From: an uncultured Bacilli bacterium
GTDB taxonomy: Bacteria > Bacillota_I > Bacilli_A > RF39 > UBA660
Direction: 5' to 3'
Length of the DNA: 43,535 bases
Assembly (NCBI GenBank): GCA_947589435.1
Contig: CANQBI010000012.1
Coordinates: 1 to 43,535 of the forward strand
The notes beneath the pieces were generated by a model. It was not told the DNA's origin. It did not search any database and saw only the letters and a program-made list of their open reading frames with translations. The position numbers were made by a program, and so were the translations under genes. The first letter of the stretch is position 1. Each line of letters starts with the position of its first letter. Below, piece by piece: positions 22,694 through 29,406 of the stretch.

Positions 22694-23881
22694 ATGAAAA
22701 AGAAATTAACCATATTATTAATATTATTTTTAATAATAAGTGAAATAATAACCTTAAGTTTAATATTTAAAAAGGAAGATAATACAATATTAAAAGATAT
22801 AGAAATAACCAATAATTTTAATAATAAAAAACAAATGATATCTATTAAAGTTGAAAATGATGATGATTATGAATATCATGATTATGAAGATAAAACTAAA
22901 TGGCCCGATAAAACTAAGTATACATATGCAGGCTCATTATGTACCGACTGGGGAGGAAATACAATAGCGGATAATATAATTAAATTTAATGAGGTTACAT
23001 ATGAAGTAACAATAACAACTAAAAAAACAGCATATTGCACCTTATATTTTACTAAAGGAAAGCCTGCCAAAAAAGTGTTAGAAGATAAAGGTGGAAGTAA
23101 ATTCAACTCAGCAAATGCAGTCTTTGGTTTATATAGGTTCAAAGGAACCCAAAGTGATGTTTCAAGTCATTATTTAAATAACTTTATATGTTTTGGAACA
23201 ACAGATTTAGCAACTTGTACAGGTAATAAGCAAACATATATGTATAGAATAATAGGGATAACAGATAATTCTGCTGCAAATACAACAGTAGAATTAGAAG
23301 CGAATCAGTTAAAAATAATCAGAGCTTTTCCTTTTGGAAATGGCCACGTATGGCATACAAATAGTAGGCAAAACGTTACATGGGATAATGTCGATATTCA
23401 GATATATTTAAACGATTCTTTTATAAGTACTGATAAAGCAAAATGGATAAATGGAGATTTCTGGGAAGGAATAATAGATGAACCGTATTGGTACATAGGT
23501 GATAATTCAAAATATCAAAATGCTACATCTGAATCAGTAAAATCAACGGATATTCATAAAGTTGGATTAATATATATAAGCGATTATGTAAATGCAGGAA
23601 CCACTGATGTAACAAACTGGTTATTTATAGGTAATGGAATGTCTGGAAGTTCACTGATACAAGAATGGACTATGTCACGATATTATGGCTTAAATGAAGC
23701 TAATGAGGTTGGAGCAGTTTATTCAATTAATACTTCGGGGAAATTTAGTTGGGGATTAGATCCTGGAGCAGGTATAGGAACTAAAAATGCTGTTCGTCCA
23801 GTCTTCTATCTAAAATCCAATGTAACATTAGCGGGTGAAGGCACCGAAGCAAGTCCATTCATTATAACAAGTAAAAATTAG
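22694..23881 (+). CDS. C-type-lectin-like surface protein, cassette 3
   Basis: A 395-residue family member with an N-terminal membrane segment (LTILLILFLIISEIITLSLIF) and the shared blocks CTDWGG, ITTKKTAYCTLYF, GLYRFKGTQSDV, NNFICFGT, YMYRIIGIT, EWTMS and AVRPVFYLKSNV. AAAGGAAG precedes the ATG. Unlike the copies at 580 and 13517, the stretch between EWTMS and VRPVFYL (23678-23790) is adenine-rich and shows no GC rise, so it is either not a DGR target or has not been diversified recently. It is the second gene of its cassette and ends at a strong terminator. Confidence 0.75.
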   Translation: MKKKLTILLILFLIISEIITLSLIFKKEDNTILKDIEITNNFNNKKQMISIKVENDDDYEYHDYEDKTKWPDKTKYTYAGSLCTDWGGNTIADNIIKFNEVTYEVTITTKKTAYCTLYFTKGKPAKKVLEDKGGSKFNSANAVFGLYRFKGTQSDVSSHYLNNFICFGTTDLATCTGNKQTYMYRIIGITDNSAANTTVELEANQLKIIRAFPFGNGHVWHTNSRQNVTWDNVDIQIYLNDSFISTDKAKWINGDFWEGIIDEPYWYIGDNSKYQNATSESVKSTDIHKVGLIYISDYVNAGTTDVTNWLFIGNGMSGSSLIQEWTMSRYYGLNEANEVGAVYSINTSGKFSWGLDPGAGIGTKNAVRPVFYLKSNVTLAGEGTEASPFIITSKN

Positions 23882-23908
23882 TAAGGTAAAACTTATTAAT
23901 TTTTTTTA
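23876..23908 (+). terminator. Intrinsic terminator after cassette 3
   Basis: A 10-base stem (aattagtaag with cttattaatt) and eight T. Confidence 0.85.
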
Positions 23909-23957
23909 TAAATATTTTGTCAAACTTTGCCATATTTTACCAACTAAATAGAAGTTT

Positions 23958-23964
23958 TGTCGAA
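23958..23964 (+). promoter_or_regulatory. Spo0A box before spoIIAA
   Basis: TGTCGAA within ttttgtcgaagg matches the 0A-box consensus. A degenerate TGTCAAA lies at about 23919. A possible -10 (TATATT, 23993-23998) would place the box next to the -35 region, as in Spo0A-activated genes. Confidence 0.55.
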
Positions 23965-24016
23965 GGTGGTTTAAAAATAATTAAAAATGCTCTATATTAA
24001 AGTAGCAGGTGAATAT

Positions 24017-24379
24017 ATGTTAAAGATAGATTTAGAGTACAGGAAGTTAAAAAGAAGTAAAAAAGAAATACTTTTTATAAGACTTGTTGGTAATTTAAAT
24101 AAGAATAACATAAATAAAATTCATAACTATATTATTCCTGTCATTAAAAAACATAAAATAGAGAATGTCATTCTTAATTTAAAAAAATTAAAAAGTATGG
24201 ACCAAGTAGGAGTACAAGCTATTTTCTTAATTAAGTATGCGGTAAAAGCAAATGGTGGTAATATTTATCTTTGTAATGGATGTGAAGAATTAAGTTTTAA
24301 ATTAAAACATCTTCATTTAAAGGGCGAATCTTCGGAAGTGAGATTAATAAAAAATTTAGGTGTTAAAAATGGAATATGA
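24017..24379 (+). CDS. spoIIAA: SpoIIAA-like STAS protein, phosphorylation serine missing
   Basis: A 120-residue STAS-domain protein, first gene of the sigF operon. In Bacillus SpoIIAA frees sigma-F by binding the anti-sigma kinase SpoIIAB, which phosphorylates it on the serine of an MDSSG motif. Here the motif reads MDQVG: the phosphorylated serine is glutamine and its neighbour valine. The rest fits (LFIRLVGNL, ENVILNLKKLKSMDQVGVQAI). I chose the ATG at 24017 because AGGTGAA precedes it. The stop overlaps the sigF start by 11 bases, and no spoIIAB lies between them. The protein may have become a constitutive or different regulator. Confidence 0.75.
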   Translation: MLKIDLEYRKLKRSKKEILFIRLVGNLNKNNINKIHNYIIPVIKKHKIENVILNLKKLKSMDQVGVQAIFLIKYAVKANGGNIYLCNGCEELSFKLKHLHLKGESSEVRLIKNLGVKNGI

Positions 24380-25007
24380 AAAAGTATTAAAAAATCATGA
24401 AAAAATGATTTGGAAAATGGCTAATCATTTTTATGGAGTTGATAAAAATGATTTATATCAAGCTGGAGTAGTGGGACTTTTAAAAGCCTTAAAAAAATAT
24501 AAGCCGGAAAGTGATGCGAAATTTTCATCTTATGCGCATGATTATATCTTTGGGGAAATGTACATGCTTGCTTGTAATAGAAATTTAAAGGTTAGTAAAG
24601 ATTTATTACAACTTTATAAAAAAATTGAAACAGCAAGATATACTTTAGCTCAAAGTTTAGGAAAACTACCAAGTAATTTAGAATTATCAGAGGTCTTAGG
24701 TTTAAGTAAAGATGATATTGATATGGCTTGTATGAGTGCATCTTTAGTAATGTCTTTAGATAGTCCTAAAGAAGAAGACAGAAGTATCTATGAAAGTATT
24801 GGTAAAAGTATGGATTTAGATACCAAAATATTAGTGGATAATAGTTTTGAAGTTTTATCAAATGAAGAAAGGAATATAATAAAATCTCGTTATTATGAAG
24901 ATTTAACGCAAAGTGAAGTTGCTAAAAAACTTAATATGACGCAAGTAATGGTATCTCGTTATGAAAAAAGAAGCTTAGAAAAAATGCGAAAATATCTGAG
25001 TGTATAA
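24369..25007 (+). CDS. sigF: Sporulation sigma factor of the SigF/SigG group
   Basis: A 212-residue sigma-70 family protein directing RNA polymerase to forespore genes. Region 2 is DLYQAGVVGLLKALKKY...FSSYAHDYIFGEM; region 3 starts at KVSKDLLQLYKKIE; region 4 ends in LTQSEVAKKLNMTQVMVSRYEKRSLEKMRKYL, the SigB/F/G recognition helix pattern. I chose the ATG at 24369 with TTAGGTG before it rather than the GTG at 24360. Operon position behind spoIIAA and before spoVA matches spoIIAC (sigF), but the missing anti-sigma gene makes its control unclear. SigG is the alternative. Confidence 0.85.
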   Translation: MEYEKVLKNHEKMIWKMANHFYGVDKNDLYQAGVVGLLKALKKYKPESDAKFSSYAHDYIFGEMYMLACNRNLKVSKDLLQLYKKIETARYTLAQSLGKLPSNLELSEVLGLSKDDIDMACMSASLVMSLDSPKEEDRSIYESIGKSMDLDTKILVDNSFEVLSNEERNIIKSRYYEDLTQSEVAKKLNMTQVMVSRYEKRSLEKMRKYLSV

Positions 25008-25031
25008 TACTTGCTAAAAATTACCATAATA
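25002..25031 (+). promoter_or_regulatory. Sigma-G-like promoter of the spoVA genes
   Basis: GTATA, 18 bases, CATAATA: an exact match to the Bacillus sigma-G consensus GHATR-N18-CATXHTA. The -35 overlaps the sigF stop codon. spoVA is a sigma-G operon in Bacillus. Confidence 0.65.
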
Positions 25032-25045
25032 TAAATGGTGATTTA

Positions 25046-25483
25046 ATGAATAGAGATGAATATCAAAAATTAGTTAAGAAAATGTCTCCCAAAGAACCCA
25101 AGTTAAGAAATGCAATCGTGGCTTTTCTAACCGGGGGATTAGTGGCCTTTATTGGGGAAGTAATCATTAATATTTTAATGAATTCCTTTGGACTAGCAAG
25201 AGTTGACTCTTATGCTTGGCTTTCCTTTATTCTAATCTTATTTGCAACATTTATGACTGCAACTGGCAAATTTGATAGTTTAGTTTCTAAGGCGAAGTGT
25301 GGTTTAATTATTCCCACCACAGGTTTTGCCCACAGTATTCAAAGTGCGGCTTTAGATTACAAAAGAGATGGTTTTATTACCGGAATTGGGGCTAATCTTT
25401 TTAAACTAGCAGGTTCCGTTATTTTATACGGAATTGTAAGTGCTTTTTTCTTAGCCATATTAAAGGTGGCAATTTATGGCTAG
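25046..25483 (+). CDS. spoVAC: Stage V sporulation protein AC
   Basis: A 145-residue forespore membrane protein, part of the channel that takes dipicolinic acid into the spore and releases it in germination. It has the SpoVAC pattern: Y..LVKKMSPKEPKLRNAIVAFLTGGLVAFIGE, then TTGFAHSIQSAALDYKRDGFITGIGANLFKLAGSVILYG. About four membrane segments are present, and length is usual. GGTGAT precedes the ATG. It overlaps spoVAD by 8 bases. spoVAA and spoVAB are absent, as in many non-Bacillus spore formers. Confidence 0.93.
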   Translation: MNRDEYQKLVKKMSPKEPKLRNAIVAFLTGGLVAFIGEVIINILMNSFGLARVDSYAWLSFILILFATFMTATGKFDSLVSKAKCGLIIPTTGFAHSIQSAALDYKRDGFITGIGANLFKLAGSVILYGIVSAFFLAILKVAIYG

Positions 25484-26450
25484 TTTAAAATTTAACAATG
25501 TCTATTTAAATGATTACTTCACATTAGCGGGCCCTATGGAAAGTGATAGTAAACTTAAAAAAGTAAATCTCAAAATGGATGACTATTATTTCGGGGAAAA
25601 AACTTTTGAGAAAGCGGAAGTTAAAATGCAAAAAACTGTTATTAAAGGAATCATGGAAAAAAATAAATTAGATAATGATGATGTCTCTCTAATCATTGGC
25701 GGAGATTTATTAAATCAAATCTCAGCCACTAGTTACGCGACACAAAATATTCCCATCTCTCTTTTAGGAATATATAGTGCGTGTGCTACTTTTCCCGAAT
25801 CCTTAATAATTGCGGCGATGTTTTTGGAAAATAAAAACATCAAAAAAATAATTGATGTCACAAGTAGTCATAACTTAACCGCGGAAAGACAATTTAGGTA
25901 CCCAATAGAATATGGAGTTCCCAAACCACATACATCAACATTTACAGCCACAGCCTCGATTAGCACCCTTTTATCTAATGAGGAAAGTAAAATTAAAATA
26001 GAATCTGCTACCATTGGAAAAGTTACCGAAATGGGAATTAATGATGCCAATAACCTCGGAGCTGTTATGGCCCCGGCAGCGGCCCGAACTTTGTATGAGC
26101 ATTTAACAGATTTAAAAAGAGATGTTGATTATTATGATTTAATTTTAACTGGTGATTTAGGTTGCATTGGGGGAAGTATCTTTAAAAAATATACGGAACT
26201 TAAATATAACATAAAAATAAAAAAACATTTAGATGCGGGTTGTGAATTATACTTAGATAGTCAAGAAACCTATTCCGGAGGATCAGGACCGGCTTGCTTA
26301 CCATTAGTTTTATTTAATAAAATATTAGAAAGTAAAAAGTATAAAAAAATCTTAATTATTGGAACGGGGGCTCTCCATAGTAAAACCTTCGTTAACCAAA
26401 AAAGTCCCATCCCCGCCATTGCTCATGCTGTTAGTTTGGAGGTAATGTAA
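25476..26450 (+). CDS. spoVAD: Stage V sporulation protein AD
   Basis: A 324-residue thiolase-fold protein that binds dipicolinic acid at the inner spore membrane. Typical blocks are TFEKAEVKMQ, GGDLLNQISATSYATQNIPISLLGIYSACATFPESL, TSSHNLTAERQFRYPIEYG, NNLGAVMAPAAARTL, DLILTGDLGCIGGSIF, and GSGPACLPLVLFN near the C-terminus. Length is normal. It overlaps spoVAC and abuts spoVAE without a gap, so the three are one translational unit. Confidence 0.95.
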   Translation: MASLKFNNVYLNDYFTLAGPMESDSKLKKVNLKMDDYYFGEKTFEKAEVKMQKTVIKGIMEKNKLDNDDVSLIIGGDLLNQISATSYATQNIPISLLGIYSACATFPESLIIAAMFLENKNIKKIIDVTSSHNLTAERQFRYPIEYGVPKPHTSTFTATASISTLLSNEESKIKIESATIGKVTEMGINDANNLGAVMAPAAARTLYEHLTDLKRDVDYYDLILTGDLGCIGGSIFKKYTELKYNIKIKKHLDAGCELYLDSQETYSGGSGPACLPLVLFNKILESKKYKKILIIGTGALHSKTFVNQKSPIPAIAHAVSLEVM

Positions 26451-26801
26451 ATGATGTATTTAAAAGCCTTTATCTTCTCTGGGTTAGTTTGTCTAATTTG
26501 CCAAGTTATTTTAGATAATACCAAAGTTACACCGGGTCATATTACAAGTACTTTAACGGTCATCGGAGCCATCTTATCCTTCTTAGGAATATATGGCAAA
26601 ATCGTCGATTGTTTTGGAGCGGGTGCCACCATTTTAATTTCGAACTTTGGTCATATGCTTTATGAAGGAGCAATTACTGGTTTTGAAGAGTGTGGAGTCT
26701 TAGGAATATTCACAGGTATGCTTAGTAATCCAGGTATATCTTTAGTAAGCGTCATTGTTTTCTCATTTATATTTACTATCCTTTTTAAAGCCAAAGATTA
26801 A
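26451..26801 (+). CDS. spoVAE: Stage V sporulation protein AE
   Basis: A 116-residue membrane protein with three to four membrane segments and the SpoVAE pattern: FSGLVCLICQVILDNTKVTPGHI, GAILSFLGIYGKIVDCFGAGATILISNFGHMLYEGA, GIFTGMLSNPGISL. It partners SpoVAC and SpoVAD in the dipicolinate channel. The start codon directly follows the spoVAD stop, with GGAGGTAA inside the end of spoVAD. Confidence 0.93.
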   Translation: MMYLKAFIFSGLVCLICQVILDNTKVTPGHITSTLTVIGAILSFLGIYGKIVDCFGAGATILISNFGHMLYEGAITGFEECGVLGIFTGMLSNPGISLVSVIVFSFIFTILFKAKD

Positions 26802-26825
26802 AAAAGGGATTTATATCTCTTTTTT
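26801..26825 (+). terminator. Terminator of the sigF-spoVA operon
   Basis: A 10-base stem (aaaaagggat with atctcttttt) with loop ttat and a T-run. Confidence 0.8.
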
Positions 26826-26859
26826 AATAAGAAAGTTATGCAAAAGGTGAAATTTTATA

Positions 26860-26888
26860 TTGACATTCATTTGTTCGTGTAGTATAAT
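26860..26888 (+). promoter_or_regulatory. Consensus sigma-A promoter of an RNA gene
   Basis: TTGACA and TATAAT are 17 bases apart, a perfect consensus and the strongest-looking promoter in the window. Confidence 0.85.
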
Positions 26889-26894
26889 TAAAAT

Positions 26895-27055
26895 GTACCT
26901 ATGGAAAATTAAAAAATAAAAATAAGTACGGCAGCGACTGTCGGAAAAATGGCCTGTGGAGGAGTGAAATCCTAAGAAGCAGGAAAGATAAGCCGTGAGG
27001 CTTATCAAGTGAAACGAAATAAATTTTAATTTATTGAGTTTTACTTGTGTTCTTT
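26895..27055 (+). ncRNA. Structured small RNA of unknown class
   Basis: A transcript of about 160 nt between a consensus promoter and an intrinsic terminator, with no open frame carrying a ribosome binding site. Hairpins seen: cggcag/ctgtcg (26929-26943), cctgt/gcagg (26954-26983) enclosing agga/tcct, gataagcc/ggcttatc (26987-27006), and the terminator aagtgaaac...gttttactt (27007-27048). GC content of 26927-27006 is well above its surroundings, as usual for stable RNA in AT-rich genomes. It does not match the conserved cores of SRP RNA, RNase P, tmRNA, T-box or the common riboswitches as I know them; 6S RNA is not excluded. The next gene is a tRNA, so a riboswitch role is unlikely. Confidence 0.6.
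27007..27055 (+). terminator. Terminator of the structured RNA
   Basis: A long stem, aagtgaaac with gttttactt extended by aaataaa/tttatt, then gtgttctttt. Confidence 0.65.
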
Positions 27056-27073
27056 TGGTATAATATTTTGTGT

Positions 27074-27150
27074 GTCCCCGTAGCATAATTGGATAATGCA
27101 TTTGCCTCCTAAGCGAAAGACTAGGTGTTCGATTCACCTCGGGGACGCCA
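27074..27150 (+). tRNA. tRNA-Arg, anticodon CCT
   Basis: The acceptor stem gtccccg pairs with cggggac, followed by discriminator G and an encoded CCA. The anticodon stem tttgc/gcgaa encloses loop ctcctaa, giving anticodon CCT for AGG codons. The T arm contains gttcgattc. A TATAAT at 27059-27064 is the likely -10 element. Confidence 0.95.
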
Positions 27151-27160
27151 TTTATAATTT

Positions 27161-27187
27161 AACTTCCATTTAATGGGAGTTTTTTCT
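27161..27187 (+). terminator. Terminator of the tRNA gene
   Basis: A 10-base stem (aacttccatt with aatgggagtt) and six T. Confidence 0.85.
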
Positions 27188-27194
27188 TATTGCA

Positions 27195-27267
27195 AAATAA
27201 AAGAGATAGCCATCAAATGTAACTATCTCGAGCGGACGTAAAGTTCTTTGCTTAACAAAAATGAGAT
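27195..27267 (-). ncRNA. Candidate small RNA on the minus strand
   Basis: On the minus strand TTGACA (27303-27298) and TAATAG (27279-27274) are 18 bases apart. The transcript would run about 75 nt and end at gagatag/ctatctc (27229-27203) followed by ttttatttt. A short GAGA/TCTC hairpin lies at the 5' end. The layout resembles antisense antitoxin RNAs of type I loci, but no toxin frame is seen opposite. The rest of 27268-27484 is AT-rich and holds only this promoter and, presumably, that of the sigma gene. Confidence 0.4.
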
Positions 27268-27484
27268 TTCTCTCTATTACCATATTAAAAATAATAATGT
27301 CAATATTGATAATCAAGATAAAGAATATTAAGTACTTTTTTAAAAATTAAATTAAATTTTACACAATTTAACACATTTTACCAAAATTTTCTTGATTAAA
27401 AAAATAATCAATGTTATTATAGAGACAATTTTTAAATGATTCATTTCTTAAATTAGTGTGATATTTTAAAAAGAAGGAAGAAGT

Positions 27485-29020
27485 ATGGAGAAAGTAAATT
27501 TAAAAAAATTAAAATCTTATTCACAAGAAGAATTAACTTCTTTCTTTTTTTCATATATTGAAAAATTATATGAAGAATATAAAACGATAATTCCAAAAGA
27601 TAAATTTGTAAGTTTAATGACTGATTTTTTAAAAGAATTTGTTCCTAATATAACCGAAGAAGAATATCGTCACTTAGATGAAATATTTAATTTAAATGCT
27701 TGTAATTATTTTAATAATTATTTAAATAATAGTGATACTATTACTAAAGTTATTAAATCATTTGTAAAAAATAATGTTGATGTTTTAGGTAGCCCTTTAA
27801 ACGAATTAAATAAAATAGTTAATTATTTTAATAGCATTAAATTTTTTCCCGATGCTATTTTAGTTACCAATTTAATTAAAAATGTGCCAGAACTAAGGAG
27901 CATCTTAAATAATATTGTTAATCAAAATAGTCTTAATTTAGAGAAAAAAGGTTTAAATTATGTATTTAGATCAGAACTTTCTTCTTTTATTGGGGAAGTA
28001 TATTGTAATTTATACGATATAAATTATCGAGATTGTTTAAGTAAAGAAGAATTACTCGAAAATGTTAGTGATGATAGTATTACGACCTACTTAATTGAAA
28101 TTGGGGAAATTCCTTTGCTTACTTTAGAAGAAGAAAAAAGTCTCGGTAAAATTATTAAAGAACATGGTGAAGGTTATGATACCGCTAAGAATAGATTTAT
28201 TGAAGGAAACCTCCGTTTAGTGGTAAGTATTGCTAAAAAATATTGTAATTATGGTGTAGAATATTTAGATTTAATTGAAGAAGGAAATATTGGTTTAATG
28301 ATTGCCGTTGATCGTTTTGATGTTGATAAAGGTTATAAATTTTCTACTTATGCTACTTGGTGGATAAGACAATCCATTGGAAGAGCAGTTGCTTATAATA
28401 GTAAAAATATTAGAATTCCCGTTCATTTATATGAATTTTTCAGTAAAGTTATAAAAACCAAAAAAGAATTAACTCAAAAGTTAGGAAGATATCCTTTAGA
28501 TCAAGAAATTGCCGATTACTTAGAAGTTCCTTTATCTAGAATTGAAGACTTTAATAAATATGGCCAAGATACAATTAGTATTAATCAACCTTTTAGTAGA
28601 GAAGTTGATGATGGTGGTGAAGTTGCTGATTTCATTATTGATGAATATAACTCTCACATTGAAGATGACATTATAAAAAAAGAATTAAGAACCACAATGG
28701 AATTTGTTCTAAATAAAGTTTTAGATGCAAGAGCAAGAGAAGTCTTAAAAAGAAGATTTGGCTTTTATGGAAAGTGTGAAACTTTAGAAGAAATCGGAGA
28801 TGAATTCGGTATAACTAGAGAAAGAGTAAGACAAGTAGAAAATAAATCTTTAAAAATTTTAAAAGACAATCATGAATCAAGATGGCATTTAGGAAGTTAT
28901 GTAAGTGGCGAATTTCAAGACCAAGTAGAAGAGGAAACTCTAGATTATGAAAGACATAGAATATATGAAGATTATAAAAAAAGAACTTTAATGCGAAGAG
29001 AAGAAAGTAAACTAAATTAA
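27485..29020 (+). CDS. Sigma-70 family RNA polymerase sigma factor, RpoD-like with novel N-terminus
   Basis: A 511-residue group 1/2 sigma factor. Region 1.2 is [21 protein letters not shown] (from about 198); region 2 is [17 protein letters not shown]...[18 protein letters not shown]; region 3 is [22 protein letters not shown]; region 4.2 is [28 protein letters not shown]. The first 190 residues are AT-rich, leucine/asparagine-rich helical sequence unlike sigma region 1.1, and a charged tail of about 40 residues follows region 4. Housekeeping RpoD usually reads AxQARTIRIPVH before region 3; here [12 protein letters not shown]. With no dnaG next to it, an alternative or second RpoD-like factor is plausible. 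AGAAGGAAG precedes the ATG. Confidence 0.8.
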   Translation: MEKVNLKKLKSYSQEELTSFFFSYIEKLYEEYKTIIPKDKFVSLMTDFLKEFVPNITEEEYRHLDEIFNLNACNYFNNYLNNSDTITKVIKSFVKNNVDVLGSPLNELNKIVNYFNSIKFFPDAILVTNLIKNVPELRSILNNIVNQNSLNLEKKGLNYVFRSELSSFIGEVYCNLYDINYRDCLSKEELLENVSDDSITTYLIEIGEIPLLTLEEEKSLGKIIKEHGEGYDTAKNRFIEGNLRLVVSIAKKYCNYGVEYLDLIEEGNIGLMIAVDRFDVDKGYKFSTYATWWIRQSIGRAVAYNSKNIRIPVHLYEFFSKVIKTKKELTQKLGRYPLDQEIADYLEVPLSRIEDFNKYGQDTISINQPFSREVDDGGEVADFIIDEYNSHIEDDIIKKELRTTMEFVLNKVLDARAREVLKRRFGFYGKCETLEEIGDEFGITRERVRQVENKSLKILKDNHESRWHLGSYVSGEFQDQVEEETLDYERHRIYEDYKKRTLMRREESKLN

Positions 29021-29051
29021 GAATTTGTGAAAGTAAACTAAATTAAGAATT
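29003..29051. repeat. 23-base direct duplication at the sigma gene stop
   Basis: gaaagtaaactaaattaaga plus att occurs at 29003-29025 and again at 29029-29051 with a 3-base gap. The second copy lies outside the gene. Confidence 0.8.
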
Positions 29052-29052
29052 C

Positions 29053-29081
29053 TTGTAAAACAATAAAATTTATGGTATTAT
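29053..29081 (+). promoter_or_regulatory. Promoter of the type I antitoxin RNA
   Basis: TTGTAA and TATTAT are 17 bases apart; predicted start near 29088. Confidence 0.6.
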
Positions 29082-29087
29082 GAATAT

Positions 29088-29199
29088 GTCAAAAGAATAT
29101 TACATAAAATAAAAAAGGGAACATTCAGTTTTGCATTATTGAATGTCTACCTAATTTGGGTTGACATTTAATCTAGTTGCTAGATTAGATGTCTTTTTT
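29088..29199 (+). ncRNA. Candidate type I antitoxin RNA, antisense to the toxin mRNA 3' end
   Basis: A predicted transcript of about 112 nt, with no ribosome binding site plus open frame. It has an internal hairpin (acattca/tgaatgt, 29121-29147) and a very strong terminator: a 14-base stem gacatttaatctag / ctagattagatgtc (29163-29193) followed by six T. It runs opposite to the last codons and the 3' UTR of the toxin at 29185-29283, like RatA or SR4 opposite TxpA or BsrG. Confidence 0.6.
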
Positions 29200-29341
29200 C
29201 ATTGTAATTATCAAAAAGATAATTAAGAATAAAATGATAGAAATGAGCCTCAAAACTCTTACAATAAAAGTCTTTATTTTCATTTTATCAAACCTCCTTT
29301 CTTTTAAGGATGGAGGTAGACATCCAACTACTGAATATTCC
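29118..29341. repeat. Imperfect inverted repeat flanking the type I module
   Basis: ggaacattcag (29118-29128) and gaatgtctacct (29141-29152) recur inverted as aggtagacatcc (29314-29325) and ctgaatattcc (29331-29341). The 5' parts of the two convergent transcripts are thus similar to each other, not complementary. It could be folding shared by both RNAs or terminal repeats of a very small element. Confidence 0.55.
29185..29283 (-). CDS. Predicted type I toxin, 32-residue membrane peptide
   Basis: A small gene with an excellent ribosome binding site (aaaggagg, 9 bases before ATG 29283). The peptide has a short basic start (MKIKTFIVRVLRL), one hydrophobic helix (ISIILFLIIFLIIT) and a charged end (MKKDI). 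Such peptides (Fst, TxpA/BsrG groups) damage or depolarise the membrane when over-made. A full sigma-A promoter stands upstream and a terminator hairpin downstream (29147-29105, T-run on the minus strand), so the mRNA would overlap the plus-strand RNA by about 95 nt. No named family is recognised; a small regulatory or membrane peptide is the alternative. Confidence 0.62.
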   Translation of the reverse strand: MKIKTFIVRVLRLISIILFLIIFLIITMKKDI

Positions 29342-29349
29342 TAACATTA

Positions 29350-29378
29350 ATTATATATCATAATTGAAACCAAAACAA
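29350..29378 (-). promoter_or_regulatory. Promoter of the type I toxin
   Basis: On the minus strand TTGTTT (29378-29373) and TATAAT (29355-29350) are 17 bases apart, giving a leader of about 60 nt. Confidence 0.7.
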
Positions 29379-29406
29379 GCGAACAAAGACAATTTTTTAA
29401 GTTTTT

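Noticed and set aside
23678-23790. Third DGR variable region
   Set aside because: The stretch is adenine-rich with no GC rise and aligns poorly with the two variable copies, so there is no sign of adenine mutagenesis.
26895-27055. SRP RNA, RNase P RNA or riboswitch
   Set aside because: The conserved cores of these RNAs as I know them are not present, and the downstream gene is a tRNA; it is left as an unassigned RNA.
29118-29341. Insertion sequence or MITE
   Set aside because: No target-site duplication is visible and the inverted repeats are imperfect; promoters and antisense layout favour a type I toxin-antitoxin locus.
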